Of a stretch of 64,000 nt of DNA, positions 26,765 to 35,891 are shown piece by piece. The DNA lies in contig NZ_FONV01000005.1 of the NCBI RefSeq assembly GCF_900113015.1, positions 62,001 through 126,000 of the forward strand, read 5' to 3'. The position numbers and the translations under genes are program-made. How positions within the stretch are numbered: position 1 is the first letter of the stretch; each line of letters opens with the position of its first letter. Under the pieces are notes generated by a model, which made no database searches, was not told the DNA's origin, and worked only from the letters and a program-made list of their open reading frames with translations. This DNA comes from Actinoplanes philippinensis (GTDB lineage Bacteria > Actinomycetota > Actinomycetes > Mycobacteriales > Micromonosporaceae).

Positions 26765-28762
26765 CTACGACCCGGTGATCGGGCAGACGTCGACGTCCAC
26801 GTCGCAGTCGTCGTTCTGCGACGCCGGTGGGGTGTACGTGGTCGTCGTCTCGCCGACCCCCGGGTTCTCGCTGCTGGGCGCCGCCGACGGGGGCAGCGAC
26901 GGCGGGATCGGGGTGGGCGACGTCGAGGTGCCGCCGCCGGTCGTCGAGCTGCTCGTCCCCGGGAGCGGGTCGACCACCGGCTTGGAGGTCTGGCTCCCCG
27001 ACGGCACGGGCCTGATGATCACGTTGCCGCTCGGGCCGATCGAGATGCCCGGCGAGGTCACCGGGTCACCGAAGCGGACGTCGCCGTTCTCCAGGTGCTC
27101 GACCGGCAGGGACGGCTTGCCGGGCTCGTCCGACACATACGTCTCGCAGGTCTTGTTGTTGAGCTTGAAGACCATCGGCGCCGCGTTGCTCTCGCTGTAG
27201 CGCCCGGTGATCTGCATGGTGGTGGTGCGCTGCGGATCGATCGGCGCCTTCGAGGACACCTGGACGACCCGGTCCTGCTGGCTGAGGGCGAGCTTGCCGT
27301 TGCCGGAGAGCGTCTGGTCACCGTTCATCAGGAACCACAGGTTCCACTTGTCGAACGGGACGTCGCCCCGGTTGGCGAGGGTCACCTGCGCCTTGAACTT
27401 GACCCCGTCGTCCGACCAGACCGCGTAGCTGACCACGCACTCGCCCGACACCGGGACGACGGCCGGGCCCGGCGGCGGCGTCACCCCGGCCTCCGGCTTG
27501 GTGGTCCGCGGTTGACCCAGAGCCGTCCAGCCGTAGGTGAGGGCGCTCAGCACGGCGACCGTGCCGGCCACCACCACGACCCGCCGGATCCCGTTGCGGG
27601 CATGCTTGCCGGGGCGTCCGGCCGGCGGCGCCGAGGCCGGGCCACCGGCGCCGTGCCGCAACGGCGGAGGAGGAGACGAGGGGACACGCCCGGAGGCCAT
27701 CGCGGACGACACCGCGACCGGCCCGCTCGCGGCCGAGGCGAGCTGCTGGGCCGGCTCCGGGGCGGTCGTCGCGTCCGCGCCCACGGTGGGCCGCTCGCCC
27801 GCCGCCACGCTCGCCGCCGCGGCCGCCGGGCCGAACCCGGAATAGGGGTAGCCGGAGGGCAGGATGAAGGTGTCCTCGCCGTCCTCCCAGTCCGCCTCGA
27901 ACCCGGAGGTGATCAGGGGCGCGCCGGCCGAGATGGTGGCCAGCGCGCCGGCCAGCTCGGCGCTGGACGGCCGGTCGCCGGGGTGCTTCTCCAGGCAGCG
28001 GGCGATCAGCGCGTCGACCGAGTGGGGCAGGCCGTCCACCGGGGGCAGCGGCTCGGGCTCCACATACTGATGGGCGCGCAGCAGGGCGGTGGTGGTGCCG
28101 ACGTCCCACGGGAGCTGGCCGATCAGCATCCGGTAGATCAGCAGGCCGACCGCGTAGACGTCGGTGGCCGGGCTGACCTGGCCACCCTCCAGCCGCTCGG
28201 GGGCGAGGTAGGCCGGAGTGCCCATCAGGCTGCCGTCGGGGTCGGTGTCGTTCTCCCCGATCAGGGCCGAGATGCCGAAGTCGACCACCTTGGCGCCGGA
28301 CGGGGTGAGCATGACGTTGGCCGGGGTCACGTCACGGTGCACGATGCCCCGGGAGTGGGCCGAGGCCAGGGCCGCGGCGACCTCGGCGGCGATCCGGGCC
28401 GCGGTGGGCCACGGCAGCGTCCGCACCCGGGCCAGGACGGCGGCCAGCGACTCACCGTCGACCAGCTCCATCACGACGTACGGCACCGGCTCACCGTCGG
28501 CAGTGGTCGCCTCGCCGTAGTCGTACACATTGGTGATGTGCGGATGGGTGAGCCGTGCCGCGGCCTGGGCCTCCGCCCGAAGCCGGCGACGGAACGACGG
28601 GTCGGCGCTCGTCGACGGCGGCAGGACCTTGACCGCGACCTGACGCCCGAGGACCTCGTCGAACCCTCGCCACACCACTGACATCCCGCCGGCGCCGAGA
28701 CGCTCGACCAGTCGGTATCGACCGGCGAGCAATCCCGAACCGGGCAGGTCCGCCGTGCTCAT
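26765..28762 (-). CDS. Ser/Thr protein kinase with CBM2-like extracellular domain
   Basis: A 665-residue transmembrane kinase. The kinase domain (about 10-290) has LGAGGMSVVWRGFD, AVKVLPPS, HRDVTPANVML (Thr replaces the usual Lys after HRDV), DFGISALIG and GTPAYLAPERL. One membrane helix lies near 392-410 (VVVVAGTVAVLSALTYGW). The ectodomain (about 441-541) opens CVVSYAVWSDDGVKFKAQVT, continues KWNLWFLMNGDQTLSGNGKL and closes FKLNNKTC, the layout of carbohydrate-binding module family 2 with its terminal Cys pair. A Ser/Thr/Pro-rich tail follows. It may sense a polysaccharide or wall component (inference). ATG 28762 is chosen over 28774. Confidence 0.9.
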   Translation of the reverse strand: MSTADLPGSGLLAGRYRLVERLGAGGMSVVWRGFDEVLGRQVAVKVLPPSTSADPSFRRRLRAEAQAAARLTHPHITNVYDYGEATTADGEPVPYVVMELVDGESLAAVLARVRTLPWPTAARIAAEVAAALASAHSRGIVHRDVTPANVMLTPSGAKVVDFGISALIGENDTDPDGSLMGTPAYLAPERLEGGQVSPATDVYAVGLLIYRMLIGQLPWDVGTTTALLRAHQYVEPEPLPPVDGLPHSVDALIARCLEKHPGDRPSSAELAGALATISAGAPLITSGFEADWEDGEDTFILPSGYPYSGFGPAAAAASVAAGERPTVGADATTAPEPAQQLASAASGPVAVSSAMASGRVPSSPPPPLRHGAGGPASAPPAGRPGKHARNGIRRVVVVAGTVAVLSALTYGWTALGQPRTTKPEAGVTPPPGPAVVPVSGECVVSYAVWSDDGVKFKAQVTLANRGDVPFDKWNLWFLMNGDQTLSGNGKLALSQQDRVVQVSSKAPIDPQRTTTMQITGRYSESNAAPMVFKLNNKTCETYVSDEPGKPSLPVEHLENGDVRFGDPVTSPGISIGPSGNVIIRPVPSGSQTSKPVVDPLPGTSSSTTGGGTSTSPTPIPPSLPPSAAPSSENPGVGETTTTYTPPASQNDDCDVDVDVCPITGS

Positions 28763-29125
28763 GTGCCCCCACATGCGCGCTTCAAGAGGAAAACGCCGGA
28801 CCGCACCGCCATGCCGTCCGACGCCGGGCGAGTCGGGCCCGACCATCGGACTCCGAGCATCCCCCATCGACGGCGAGGATGTTAGTCCCTATCAGCCGCC
28901 AGTTCGACCCATCACCATGCGGCCGACCTGCGCGTCATCACCCTGCGTCGGGGCGCTCGATCCCCCCTTTCGAGGGACCTCAGGCGCGGAGCGTGACCGA
29001 CGAGGTAGGTAATGCCCGCTTCGTCAGAACTTTCGTTCTCAACCAATCGGGTGAGTCCACGACGGAGAGACTCACACAAGGTCAATGGATCACTACAGAG
29101 AGAGATCAAATCTGTCCATGATCTG
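28763..29125. other. Gene-free gap between kinase start and cyanophycin synthetase stop
   Basis: About 360 bp. It should hold the kinase promoter; TAACAT on the minus strand near 28884-28879 is a possible -10. A weak hairpin (GTGAGTC 29051-29057 with GACTCAC 29069-29075) lies downstream of cphA and may end that operon. No convincing ORF. Confidence 0.5.
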
Positions 29126-31855
29126 TCAACCGCGAACGGGTGCTCCGGTGCGCCGCAGTGCCGGATGCCGGGACGGCAACGCCGCCACTCCGGCCCGCAC
29201 CGGCGTCCCGGCGGCCGGGGTGGCGCCCAGCTCGGCCAGCCAGGCCCGCATCGGCGCCCACTTCTCGTAAATCACCAGCACCACCTCGCCCGGCACGGCC
29301 AGCCGCAGCGCCGCGGTCACGGCGTCCCGGAAGCCGTCCGCCCGGACCGCGGTCAGCTTCGGGCGACGGGCCCGCATCTCCCGCTCGACCAGCCCGGACA
29401 CCTCGCCGGGCGCCCGGCCCCGCGAGTCGGCGTCGTCGTAGAGCACCACCCGGGTCAGGCCGTCGGCCAGCACCTGGGCCGAGGCCGCCAGCAGGTCGTC
29501 CCGCCGGTCGCCGGGCAGCGTCACCGCCGCCACGCAGCGCTCCGGGCCCCACAGCCGGTGCAGGGTGCGCAGCGTGGCGGCCAGCGCGGCCGGATTGTGC
29601 GCGTAGTCCACGAACAGCGAGACCTCACCCAGCCGGAACAGGGTGCCCCGGCCCGGGTTCGCCACCGCCGGGTCGAACTCGGCGAGCCGGTCGGCCAGGC
29701 TCTCCGGGCGGGCGCCGAGCGCGCGGGCGGCGGCGATCGCGGCGAGCGCGTTGGCCGCCACGTGCAGGGCCGCTCCCCCGTACGCCCCCGGCACCTCGGC
29801 CACCCGCAGCAGCGGCATCCGCCGCGCCCCGGTGGCCTGCACCAGCCAGCCGTCGTGCAGCACGTAGGCCGCCCCGCCCCGGGCCAGGTGCTCGGTCAGC
29901 ACCGGGCTCTGCGCGTCCACCGAGAACCAGATCAGCCGCTTGCGGTCGGCCCGCACCCGGGGCCGGTCGGCGATGCTGCGGACCCACGGGTCGTCGGCGT
30001 TGAGCACCAGCGTCCCGCCGTCGCGGACCCGCTCGGCCACCACCGCCTTGACGTGCGCCAGATCCTCCACCGAGTCCAGCCCGTCCTGGCCGAGGTGGTC
30101 GGCGGTGATGTTGGTGATCACCCCGACGTCCGACCAGTCGTATCCCAGCCCGCGCCGGAGCAGTCCGCCACGGGCCGTCTCGAGCACCGCCACCTCGACG
30201 TGCGGGTCGCCCAGCACCATCTGCGCCGAGCGCGGGCCGGTGGCGTCGGCGACCTGGACCGTACGCCCGTCGATCACCACCCCGTCGGTGCTGGCCACCC
30301 CGGCCCGCAGCCCGCTGCCGGAGAGCAGGTGGGCGATCAGCCGGGTGACAGTGGTCTTGCCGTTGGTGCCGGTGACCGCCACGGCCGGGATCCGCCCGTC
30401 CGAGCCGCCGGGGAACATCGCCCGGACGATCGCGTCGCCCACGTCCCGGGGCCGGCCGTGCGCGGGCGCCAGGTGCATGCGCAGCCCCGGCACGGCGTTG
30501 ACCTCGATCACCCCGGCGGTGACCGGCTCGGTGCCGGGCTGCAGCGCGTCGCCGATGTCCGGCAGCCGCAGGTCGATGCCGGCGATGTCCAGGCCGGTCA
30601 GGGCGACGATCCGCTGGCACAGGCGGGTCACGTCCGGGTGCACCTGGTCGGTGACGTCCCGGCTGGTCCCGCCGGTGGACAGGTTCGCGGTGTCGCGCAG
30701 CCACACCGTCTCACCGCCGGCCGGAACCGACGCGCGGGTCAGCCCGGCGCGCCGCAGCACCCGGTCGGTGGCGTCGTCCAGATCGATCCGGGTGAGCACC
30801 CGGGAGTGCCCGACCCCGCGCCGCGGGTCGGCGTTGACCCGGTCGACCAGCTCGGCGACGGTGGCCGTGCCGTCGCCGACGACGTGCGCGGCCACCCGCT
30901 CGGCGGCCGCCACCACCTCGCCGGAGACCACCAGCACCCGGTAGTCGCTGCCGTCGAGCTGCTGCTCCACCACGGCCTCGCCCCCGATCGCGGCGAACGC
31001 CTCGGCCACCTCGTCCGGAGTGGTCAGATGCAGGGCCACATCGCGGCCCTGCCGGCCGTGCCGGGGCTTCACCACCACCGGCGTCTCCAGCTCGGCGAAC
31101 AGCCGCAGAGCCTCCTGCACGGTGGCCGCGGCGCCGCCCGGGGCGACCGGGATGCCGGCCTCGTCGAGCAGCCGCCGGGTGACGTGCTTGTCCCCGGCGA
31201 TGTCCACGCCGACCGCGCTGGTCCGGTCGGTCATCGCGGCCCACGCCAGCCGCCGCCGGTGGCCCCAGCCGAGCCGGAGCAGGCTGAGGTCGTCGAAGCG
31301 CTCCACCGGGATGCCGCGGCGGCGGGCGGCAGTGATGATCGACCGGGTGCTGGGCCCGGTGGCCTCCCGCTCGGCCAGCTCGGCGAGGCCGGTGAGCCGG
31401 CGCGACAGCACGGCGGCGGACGGCCCGGCGCCCCGGTGGACCTCGAGGACCAGGTCGATCGCGGCCTGGAACAGCTCACCGGGCACCGGCGACTCGGACG
31501 ACTCGTCGACCGGGCACTCCAGGATCACGTCGTAGACGCCGGTCTCCCCGGCGCCGACCGTCCGGCCGAAGCTGACCTCCCGGCCGATCAGCTGGGACAG
31601 CTCGATGGCCACGTGCTCGCTGACGTGCCCGAAATAGGTGCCGCCGCGCAGCCGGCTGACGAAGCCGCCCGGCACACCGGCGGCACAGTGGTGCTCGGCG
31701 AGGCCGGGCATCGCCCGCAGCAGGCGCTCGGTGAACCCGGTGACGTCGGCGGTCTCGACTCCGGCCAGGTCGCCGAGGAGGAGCCGGGCCACCACGGCGG
31801 GCCGGGAGAGGTAGACGTTGGGGCCGCGCAGACGGCGCAGGCTTTCGATCTTCAT
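29126..31855 (-). CDS. cphA: Cyanophycin synthetase
   Basis: Builds the nitrogen-storage polymer multi-L-arginyl-poly-L-aspartate from Asp, Arg and ATP. The 909-residue length is normal. The N-terminal region (about 1-160) starts MKIESLRRLRGPNVYLSRPA. An ATP-grasp domain follows (VVVKPRHGRQGRDVAL, EQQLDGSDYRVLVV, DIAGIDLRLPD, GVIEVNAVPGLRMHL). The Mur-ligase-like half has the P-loop VAVTGTNGKTTVTRLIAHLL near 494 and FVDYAHNPAAL. ATG 31855 overlaps the cyanophycinase stop (ATGA), so synthesis and degradation enzymes are co-translated. Confidence 0.96.
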   Translation of the reverse strand: MKIESLRRLRGPNVYLSRPAVVARLLLGDLAGVETADVTGFTERLLRAMPGLAEHHCAAGVPGGFVSRLRGGTYFGHVSEHVAIELSQLIGREVSFGRTVGAGETGVYDVILECPVDESSESPVPGELFQAAIDLVLEVHRGAGPSAAVLSRRLTGLAELAEREATGPSTRSIITAARRRGIPVERFDDLSLLRLGWGHRRRLAWAAMTDRTSAVGVDIAGDKHVTRRLLDEAGIPVAPGGAAATVQEALRLFAELETPVVVKPRHGRQGRDVALHLTTPDEVAEAFAAIGGEAVVEQQLDGSDYRVLVVSGEVVAAAERVAAHVVGDGTATVAELVDRVNADPRRGVGHSRVLTRIDLDDATDRVLRRAGLTRASVPAGGETVWLRDTANLSTGGTSRDVTDQVHPDVTRLCQRIVALTGLDIAGIDLRLPDIGDALQPGTEPVTAGVIEVNAVPGLRMHLAPAHGRPRDVGDAIVRAMFPGGSDGRIPAVAVTGTNGKTTVTRLIAHLLSGSGLRAGVASTDGVVIDGRTVQVADATGPRSAQMVLGDPHVEVAVLETARGGLLRRGLGYDWSDVGVITNITADHLGQDGLDSVEDLAHVKAVVAERVRDGGTLVLNADDPWVRSIADRPRVRADRKRLIWFSVDAQSPVLTEHLARGGAAYVLHDGWLVQATGARRMPLLRVAEVPGAYGGAALHVAANALAAIAAARALGARPESLADRLAEFDPAVANPGRGTLFRLGEVSLFVDYAHNPAALAATLRTLHRLWGPERCVAAVTLPGDRRDDLLAASAQVLADGLTRVVLYDDADSRGRAPGEVSGLVEREMRARRPKLTAVRADGFRDAVTAALRLAVPGEVVLVIYEKWAPMRAWLAELGATPAAGTPVRAGVAALPSRHPALRRTGAPVRG

Positions 31856-32658
31856 GCGGCTCGTTCCCGTTCTGGGGAAGGCGGGCCGGTGACGGGTCGG
31901 CGGCCCGTGAGGTGAAAGGTGCAGCCGGCCGGCAGCACGTGGATCCGGGCGCCGGCGAGCACGATCGGCCCGGACGGCGGAACCCGGATGTCGGTGGCGG
32001 CGCCGGCGTCGACCACCGTCACCGCTCCATTGCCGAGGACCTCGAAACTGTCGCCTCCGGTCAGGATGGCGGTGTCCTCGTCGATGCCCACGCCCAGCTC
32101 ATGGGGGTAGCGGGCGACCGCGCTGAGCAGCCGGTTCAGCCGGCCCCGCTCGGCGAAATGCTGGTCGATCAGCACACACGGCAGGAATTCCAGGCCCGGC
32201 CCGGTGCGCACGCTGTCCGCGGCCACGCCGGGGCGGTCCCCGCCGGTGATCATGGTGGCGGACATCATCGCCGCTCCCGCGCTCGTCCCGCCCAGGACCA
32301 CCCGGCCCTCGCCGACCAGCGCGTGCAGGAGGGTGTCGACGGCGGTGCCACCCAGGACGGCGATGATGCGCTCCTGGTCACCGCCGGTGAAGAAGACGCC
32401 GGTGGCCTCGCGCAGCACGGCCGCGGTCTCCGGGGCGTTCGCGTCGGCACGGCGGGCGAGCGGCAGGGCCCGGACCACGCCGGCGCCGAGATCTTCGAAC
32501 CTTTCGCGGTACGCCGTACCGGTCGCCTCCGGGGACTCGCTGGCCGTCGCGATCACCACGATCCGCGCGGCGGCCGCCCCGGCCAGTTCGACGAACCGGC
32601 CGAGCAGGGCGGGACCGGCGGCGCCGCCCATGATCAACAGTCGGCTGTTCCCCTCCAC
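31852..32658 (-). CDS. cphB: Cyanophycinase
   Basis: Cytoplasmic S51-family serine peptidase that releases beta-Asp-Arg dipeptides from cyanophycin. The 268-residue protein has LLIMGGAAGPALLGRF, GVFFTGGDQERI, the nucleophile elbow GGTSAGAAMMS, LIDQHFAERGRLNRLL and GVGIDEDTAIL. GTG 32658 gives the usual N-terminus (VEGNSRLLIMGG) but has only a weak ribosome site, so the start is moderately sure. It is the first gene of the cphB-cphA pair. Confidence 0.95.
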   Translation of the reverse strand: MEGNSRLLIMGGAAGPALLGRFVELAGAAAARIVVIATASESPEATGTAYRERFEDLGAGVVRALPLARRADANAPETAAVLREATGVFFTGGDQERIIAVLGGTAVDTLLHALVGEGRVVLGGTSAGAAMMSATMITGGDRPGVAADSVRTGPGLEFLPCVLIDQHFAERGRLNRLLSAVARYPHELGVGIDEDTAILTGGDSFEVLGNGAVTVVDAGAATDIRVPPSGPIVLAGARIHVLPAGCTFHLTGRRPVTGPPSPERERAA

Positions 32659-32667
32659 ACTGCTGAG

Positions 32668-32700
32668 ATTAATCGGAACAAAACCGAAACATCCGGTCAA
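32668..32700 (-). promoter_or_regulatory. Possible cphBA promoter
   Basis: TTGACC (32700-32695) with a -10-like TCCGAT about 17 nt downstream, immediately before the cphB start. Weak match at -10; a short or absent leader would result. Confidence 0.3.
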
Positions 32701-32712
32701 TACGAATGCGGC

Positions 32713-33642
32713 TCAGCTTTCGCCGTGCCTCTTCCGCCGGGCCTCGCGCTTCTCCTCGAACCGCGCCGCCTGCGTCTCCAGCAGGCTCATCCGCTCGGCC
32801 AGCTCCTCCCGGGCCCGCTCGCCGTCACCCCGCAGATCGGTACGGTCCCAGACGTTCCACTGGCGCAGCACCGGCTGGAGCACCTCGTCGCGGTGCTGAC
32901 GCAGGTCGTAGATGCCGGCCAGCGCGATCAGGACCGCCTTACGGCCGAACCCGGCGATGTTGGCCCCCGGCATCTGAAAGTTCGCCGTCACGTTCGCGAC
33001 CGCCCGCATCGCCTGGTCCGGCGCCAGCTCGAAGGCCGCCGCGAGCAGGTTGCGGTAGAAGACCATGTGCAGGTTCTCGTCCGCCGCCACCCGGGCCAGC
33101 AGCTGCTCGGCGATCGGGTCGCCGGTCGCCTTGCCGGTGTTGCGGTGTGAGATACGGGTGGCCAGCTCCTGGAACGCCACGTAGGCGAGGGAGTGCATCA
33201 CCTCGTGGCCGTTGACGTTCACGTACCCGGACTGCATGTGCTCCATCCGGGCCCGCTCCAGCTCCACCGGGTCCACGCCGCGGGTGACGGTCAGGTAGTC
33301 GCGGCTGGCGATGCCGTGCCGCCCCTCCTCCGCCGTCCACCGGTGCACCCAGGTGCCCCAGGCGCCGTCCCGGCCGAAGAGCGTGGCGATCTCATGGTGG
33401 TACGAGGGCAGGTTGTCCTCGGTCAGCAGGTTGACGATCAGTGCCGTCCGCGCCACGTCCGGCAGCTTCGAGTCGTCCGGCCGCCACGGCTCCCCGTCCA
33501 GCAGCCCGTCGAAGGTGCGGCCCTCGCTCCACGACACGTACTCGTGCGGGAACCACTCCTTGGCGAGCGCCAGGTGCCGGTCGAGGTTGGTGGCGACGAC
33601 CGGCTCCAGCTCGATCAGCAGCGCGGTCTGGTCCAGCGGCAT
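32713..33642 (-). CDS. Acyl-[ACP] desaturase (ferritin-like diiron enzyme)
   Basis: Introduces a double bond into acyl-ACP with a diiron centre. The 309-residue protein has the two ligand sets of the FA_desaturase_2 family: TEDNLPSYHHEI and TAEEGRHGIASRDY in the first half, and ELATRISHRN with ADENLHMVFYR in the second. It resembles mycobacterial DesA-type proteins. It is followed on the same strand by cphB after 54 bp, and an ATG at 33642 fits the family start. Its electron donor is not nearby. Substrate chain length cannot be told. Confidence 0.92.
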   Translation of the reverse strand: MPLDQTALLIELEPVVATNLDRHLALAKEWFPHEYVSWSEGRTFDGLLDGEPWRPDDSKLPDVARTALIVNLLTEDNLPSYHHEIATLFGRDGAWGTWVHRWTAEEGRHGIASRDYLTVTRGVDPVELERARMEHMQSGYVNVNGHEVMHSLAYVAFQELATRISHRNTGKATGDPIAEQLLARVAADENLHMVFYRNLLAAAFELAPDQAMRAVANVTANFQMPGANIAGFGRKAVLIALAGIYDLRQHRDEVLQPVLRQWNVWDRTDLRGDGERAREELAERMSLLETQAARFEEKREARRKRHGES

Positions 33643-33679
33643 CCGCTCACGGTAACCGCCGGACCAGGTTTACGCAGCG

Positions 33680-34990
33680 TCAGCGCGCCGACACGTTCGG
33701 GTGGAGGTCGGCGGCCGGGGGCGCCCACGTGGCCGCGTCGGCCTCCACCTGCTCCCCGGAGCGGATGTCCTTGACCGTGTCCGGCTCCCCGGGGAACCAG
33801 ACGTACGGGATGCCACGGCGATCGGCGTACTGGATCTGCTTGCCGAATTTCGCCGCCGTCGGCGCCACCTCGGTCGCGATGCCGCGGCGGCGCAGCGCGG
33901 ACGCGATCCGGTCGCACTCCACCCGCCGGTCGTCACTGGCCAGCGCGACCACCACACAGGTCGGGACGGACCGGGAGACGGTCAGCGCGTCCTGGCCGAA
34001 GAGCAGGCCGAGCAGGCGGGACACACCGATCGAGATGCCGACGCCCGGGAACCGGGTGTTGCCCACCGAGGCCAGGTTGTCGTAACGGCCGCCGGAGGTG
34101 ATCGAGCCGAACCGCTCGTAGCCCTTCAGCATCGTCTCGTAGACCGTGCCGGTGTAGTAGTCGAGCCCACGGGCGATCTTGAGCTCGGCGCGGACCAGGC
34201 CCGGCGCGTGCTCGTTCGCCGTCTCGACCACCTGCAGCAACTCGGCCAGACCCTCGTCGAGCAGCGGATCGGTGACCCCGAGCGCACGCACCCGGTCGGC
34301 GAACGAGCCGTCGGTCGTCGAGATCTCCGCGAGCGCCAGGCACGCGGCGGCCTGGGCGTCGGTGGCGCCGGCCGTCTCCACCAGGGCGGCGGCCACCTTC
34401 TCCGGACCGATCTTGTCGAGCTTGTCGACCGTACGCAGCACCTGCGCCGTGTCGGCGAGCCCGAGGCCGCGGTAGAAGCCCTCGCAGACCTTGCGGTTGT
34501 TGACCAGGATCGTCGCCTCCGGGATCGGCAACGACCGGAAGACGTCGCCGATCACCAGGGGCATCTCGGTGTCGAAGTGGAACGGCAGGGTGTCCCGGTT
34601 CACCACGTCGATGTCGGCCTGCAGGAACTCGCGATAGCGGCCCTCCTGCGGGCGCTCACCACGCCACACCTTCTGGATCTGGTAGCGCTTGAACGGGAAC
34701 TGCAGCTTGCCGTTGTTCTCCACGACGAATCGTGCGAACGGGACGGTCAGGTCGAAGTGCAGACCGAGCTGGTCCTCGCGCTTCGCGTTCTCCTCCTCCT
34801 GGAGGCGGTGCAGCAGGTAGACCTCCTTCGAGGTCTCACCTTTGCTGAGCAGGGTGTCCAGCGGCTCGACGGCCCGCGTCTCGAGGGAGGCGTAACCGTA
34901 CAGCTCGAAGGTCGATCGGATCTTGTCGAGCACCTGCTGCTCGATGATGCGCTGGGACGGCAGCCACTCGGGGAAGCCGGAAATGGGCAC
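33680..34990 (-). CDS. hisS: Histidyl-tRNA synthetase
   Basis: Class II synthetase charging tRNA-His. The 436-residue protein has motif 1 around EWLPSQRIIEQQVLDKIR, FDLTVPFARFV, motif 2 in KRYQIQKVWRGERPQEGRYR, the histidine-specific RGLDYYTGTVYETML, motif 3 in SIGVSRLLGLLF and a C-terminal anticodon-binding domain. It lies 13 bp downstream of the MBL hydrolase gene on the same strand, the same order as in mycobacteria. Confidence 0.97.
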   Translation of the reverse strand: MPISGFPEWLPSQRIIEQQVLDKIRSTFELYGYASLETRAVEPLDTLLSKGETSKEVYLLHRLQEEENAKREDQLGLHFDLTVPFARFVVENNGKLQFPFKRYQIQKVWRGERPQEGRYREFLQADIDVVNRDTLPFHFDTEMPLVIGDVFRSLPIPEATILVNNRKVCEGFYRGLGLADTAQVLRTVDKLDKIGPEKVAAALVETAGATDAQAAACLALAEISTTDGSFADRVRALGVTDPLLDEGLAELLQVVETANEHAPGLVRAELKIARGLDYYTGTVYETMLKGYERFGSITSGGRYDNLASVGNTRFPGVGISIGVSRLLGLLFGQDALTVSRSVPTCVVVALASDDRRVECDRIASALRRRGIATEVAPTAAKFGKQIQYADRRGIPYVWFPGEPDTVKDIRSGEQVEADAATWAPPAADLHPNVSAR

Positions 34991-35003
34991 TTTTCGCTCT
35001 CTT

Positions 35004-35702
35004 CTACAGGAAGCGACCGGGCGCGGCGATCAGATCCCGGAGGTACGGGTTCGACGCGCGCTCACGGCCGATGGTGGTGGCCGGTCCGTGGCCGGGCAGC
35101 ACGACGGTGTCGTCGGCCAGCGGCAGGACCTTGTCCCGCAGGCTGGCCATCATCGTCGGGGTGCTGCCACCCGGCAGGTCGGTGCGCCCGATCGAGCCCG
35201 CGAAGAGCACGTCCCCGGAGAGACAGAGCTCCTCGGCATCCCACGAGGAGCTCGCGCCCGGCAGGCGGAACAGCACCGACCCGCCGGTATGGCCCGGCGC
35301 GTGGTCGACCGTCACCTCGATGCCCGCGATGGTGAGGACCGCGCCGTCGGCCAGCTCCGCCACGTCGTCCGGCTCGGTGTAGGGCAGGCGGCCGCCGAAC
35401 ATCGAGGTCAGGTCGGCGCTCAGGCCTTTCGCCGGATCGGCCAGCATCTCCCGGTCGCCGGGGTGCACATAGGCCGTGATGCCCCGCGCCCCGCAGACCG
35501 GCGCCACCGAGAACGTGTGATCCAGGTGCCCGTGCGTCAGCAGGACCGCGGCCGGCGACAGACGGTGCTGCGCCAGGGTCTCCTCGAGCTGGTCGAGCAC
35601 CCCGATGCCCGGGTCGACCACCAGGCACTGCTCCCCCGGACCGGCGGCCACCACATAGCAGTTGGTGCCGAAGGCCTGGGCCGGAAAGCCGGTGACGAGC
35701 AC
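35004..35702 (-). CDS. MBL-fold metallohydrolase (glyoxalase II-like)
   Basis: A 232-residue metallo-beta-lactamase-fold hydrolase, probably a thioesterase related to hydroxyacylglutathione hydrolase. The metal-binding motifs are LLTHGHLDHTFS (HxHxDH), DHAPGHTGGSVLF, LSGDVLFAGSIGRTDLPGG and LPGHGPATTIG. It is encoded just upstream of hisS in one operon. The mycobacterial equivalent in the same place is also poorly defined in function, so the substrate is left open. Confidence 0.92.
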   Translation of the reverse strand: MLVTGFPAQAFGTNCYVVAAGPGEQCLVVDPGIGVLDQLEETLAQHRLSPAAVLLTHGHLDHTFSVAPVCGARGITAYVHPGDREMLADPAKGLSADLTSMFGGRLPYTEPDDVAELADGAVLTIAGIEVTVDHAPGHTGGSVLFRLPGASSSWDAEELCLSGDVLFAGSIGRTDLPGGSTPTMMASLRDKVLPLADDTVVLPGHGPATTIGRERASNPYLRDLIAAPGRFL

Positions 35703-35818
35703 GGTGGCAACCTCTCAGCGATCGGGTGCGAATCGTAACGAGAGTAGCCGGGCGGGCGCACGCCACTTTCTCAGGAGGTACCCGTACACTCTTGCGGGCG
35801 TGTGGCGTGCCGCACCCC

Positions 35819-35824
35819 TTGACA
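35819..35824 (+). promoter_or_regulatory. -35-like TTGACA upstream of the cyclophilin genes
   Basis: A consensus TTGACA 68 bp upstream of the first cyclophilin start. No clear -10 at normal spacing, so only suggestive. Confidence 0.3.
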
Positions 35825-35835
35825 TGCAGAGGGGC

Positions 35836-35876
35836 TCCTGTGATTCCGGGCAGGCGTTCCTGTGATTCCAGGCAGG
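35836..35876 (+). repeat. Short direct repeat in the cyclophilin leader
   Basis: TCCTGTGATTCCGGGCAGG (35836-35854) recurs at 35858-35876 with one mismatch, a 22-bp period. The second copy runs into the ribosome-site region GGGAAGGA of the first cyclophilin. Confidence 0.7.
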
Positions 35877-35891
35877 GAAGGACAGCGTTCG

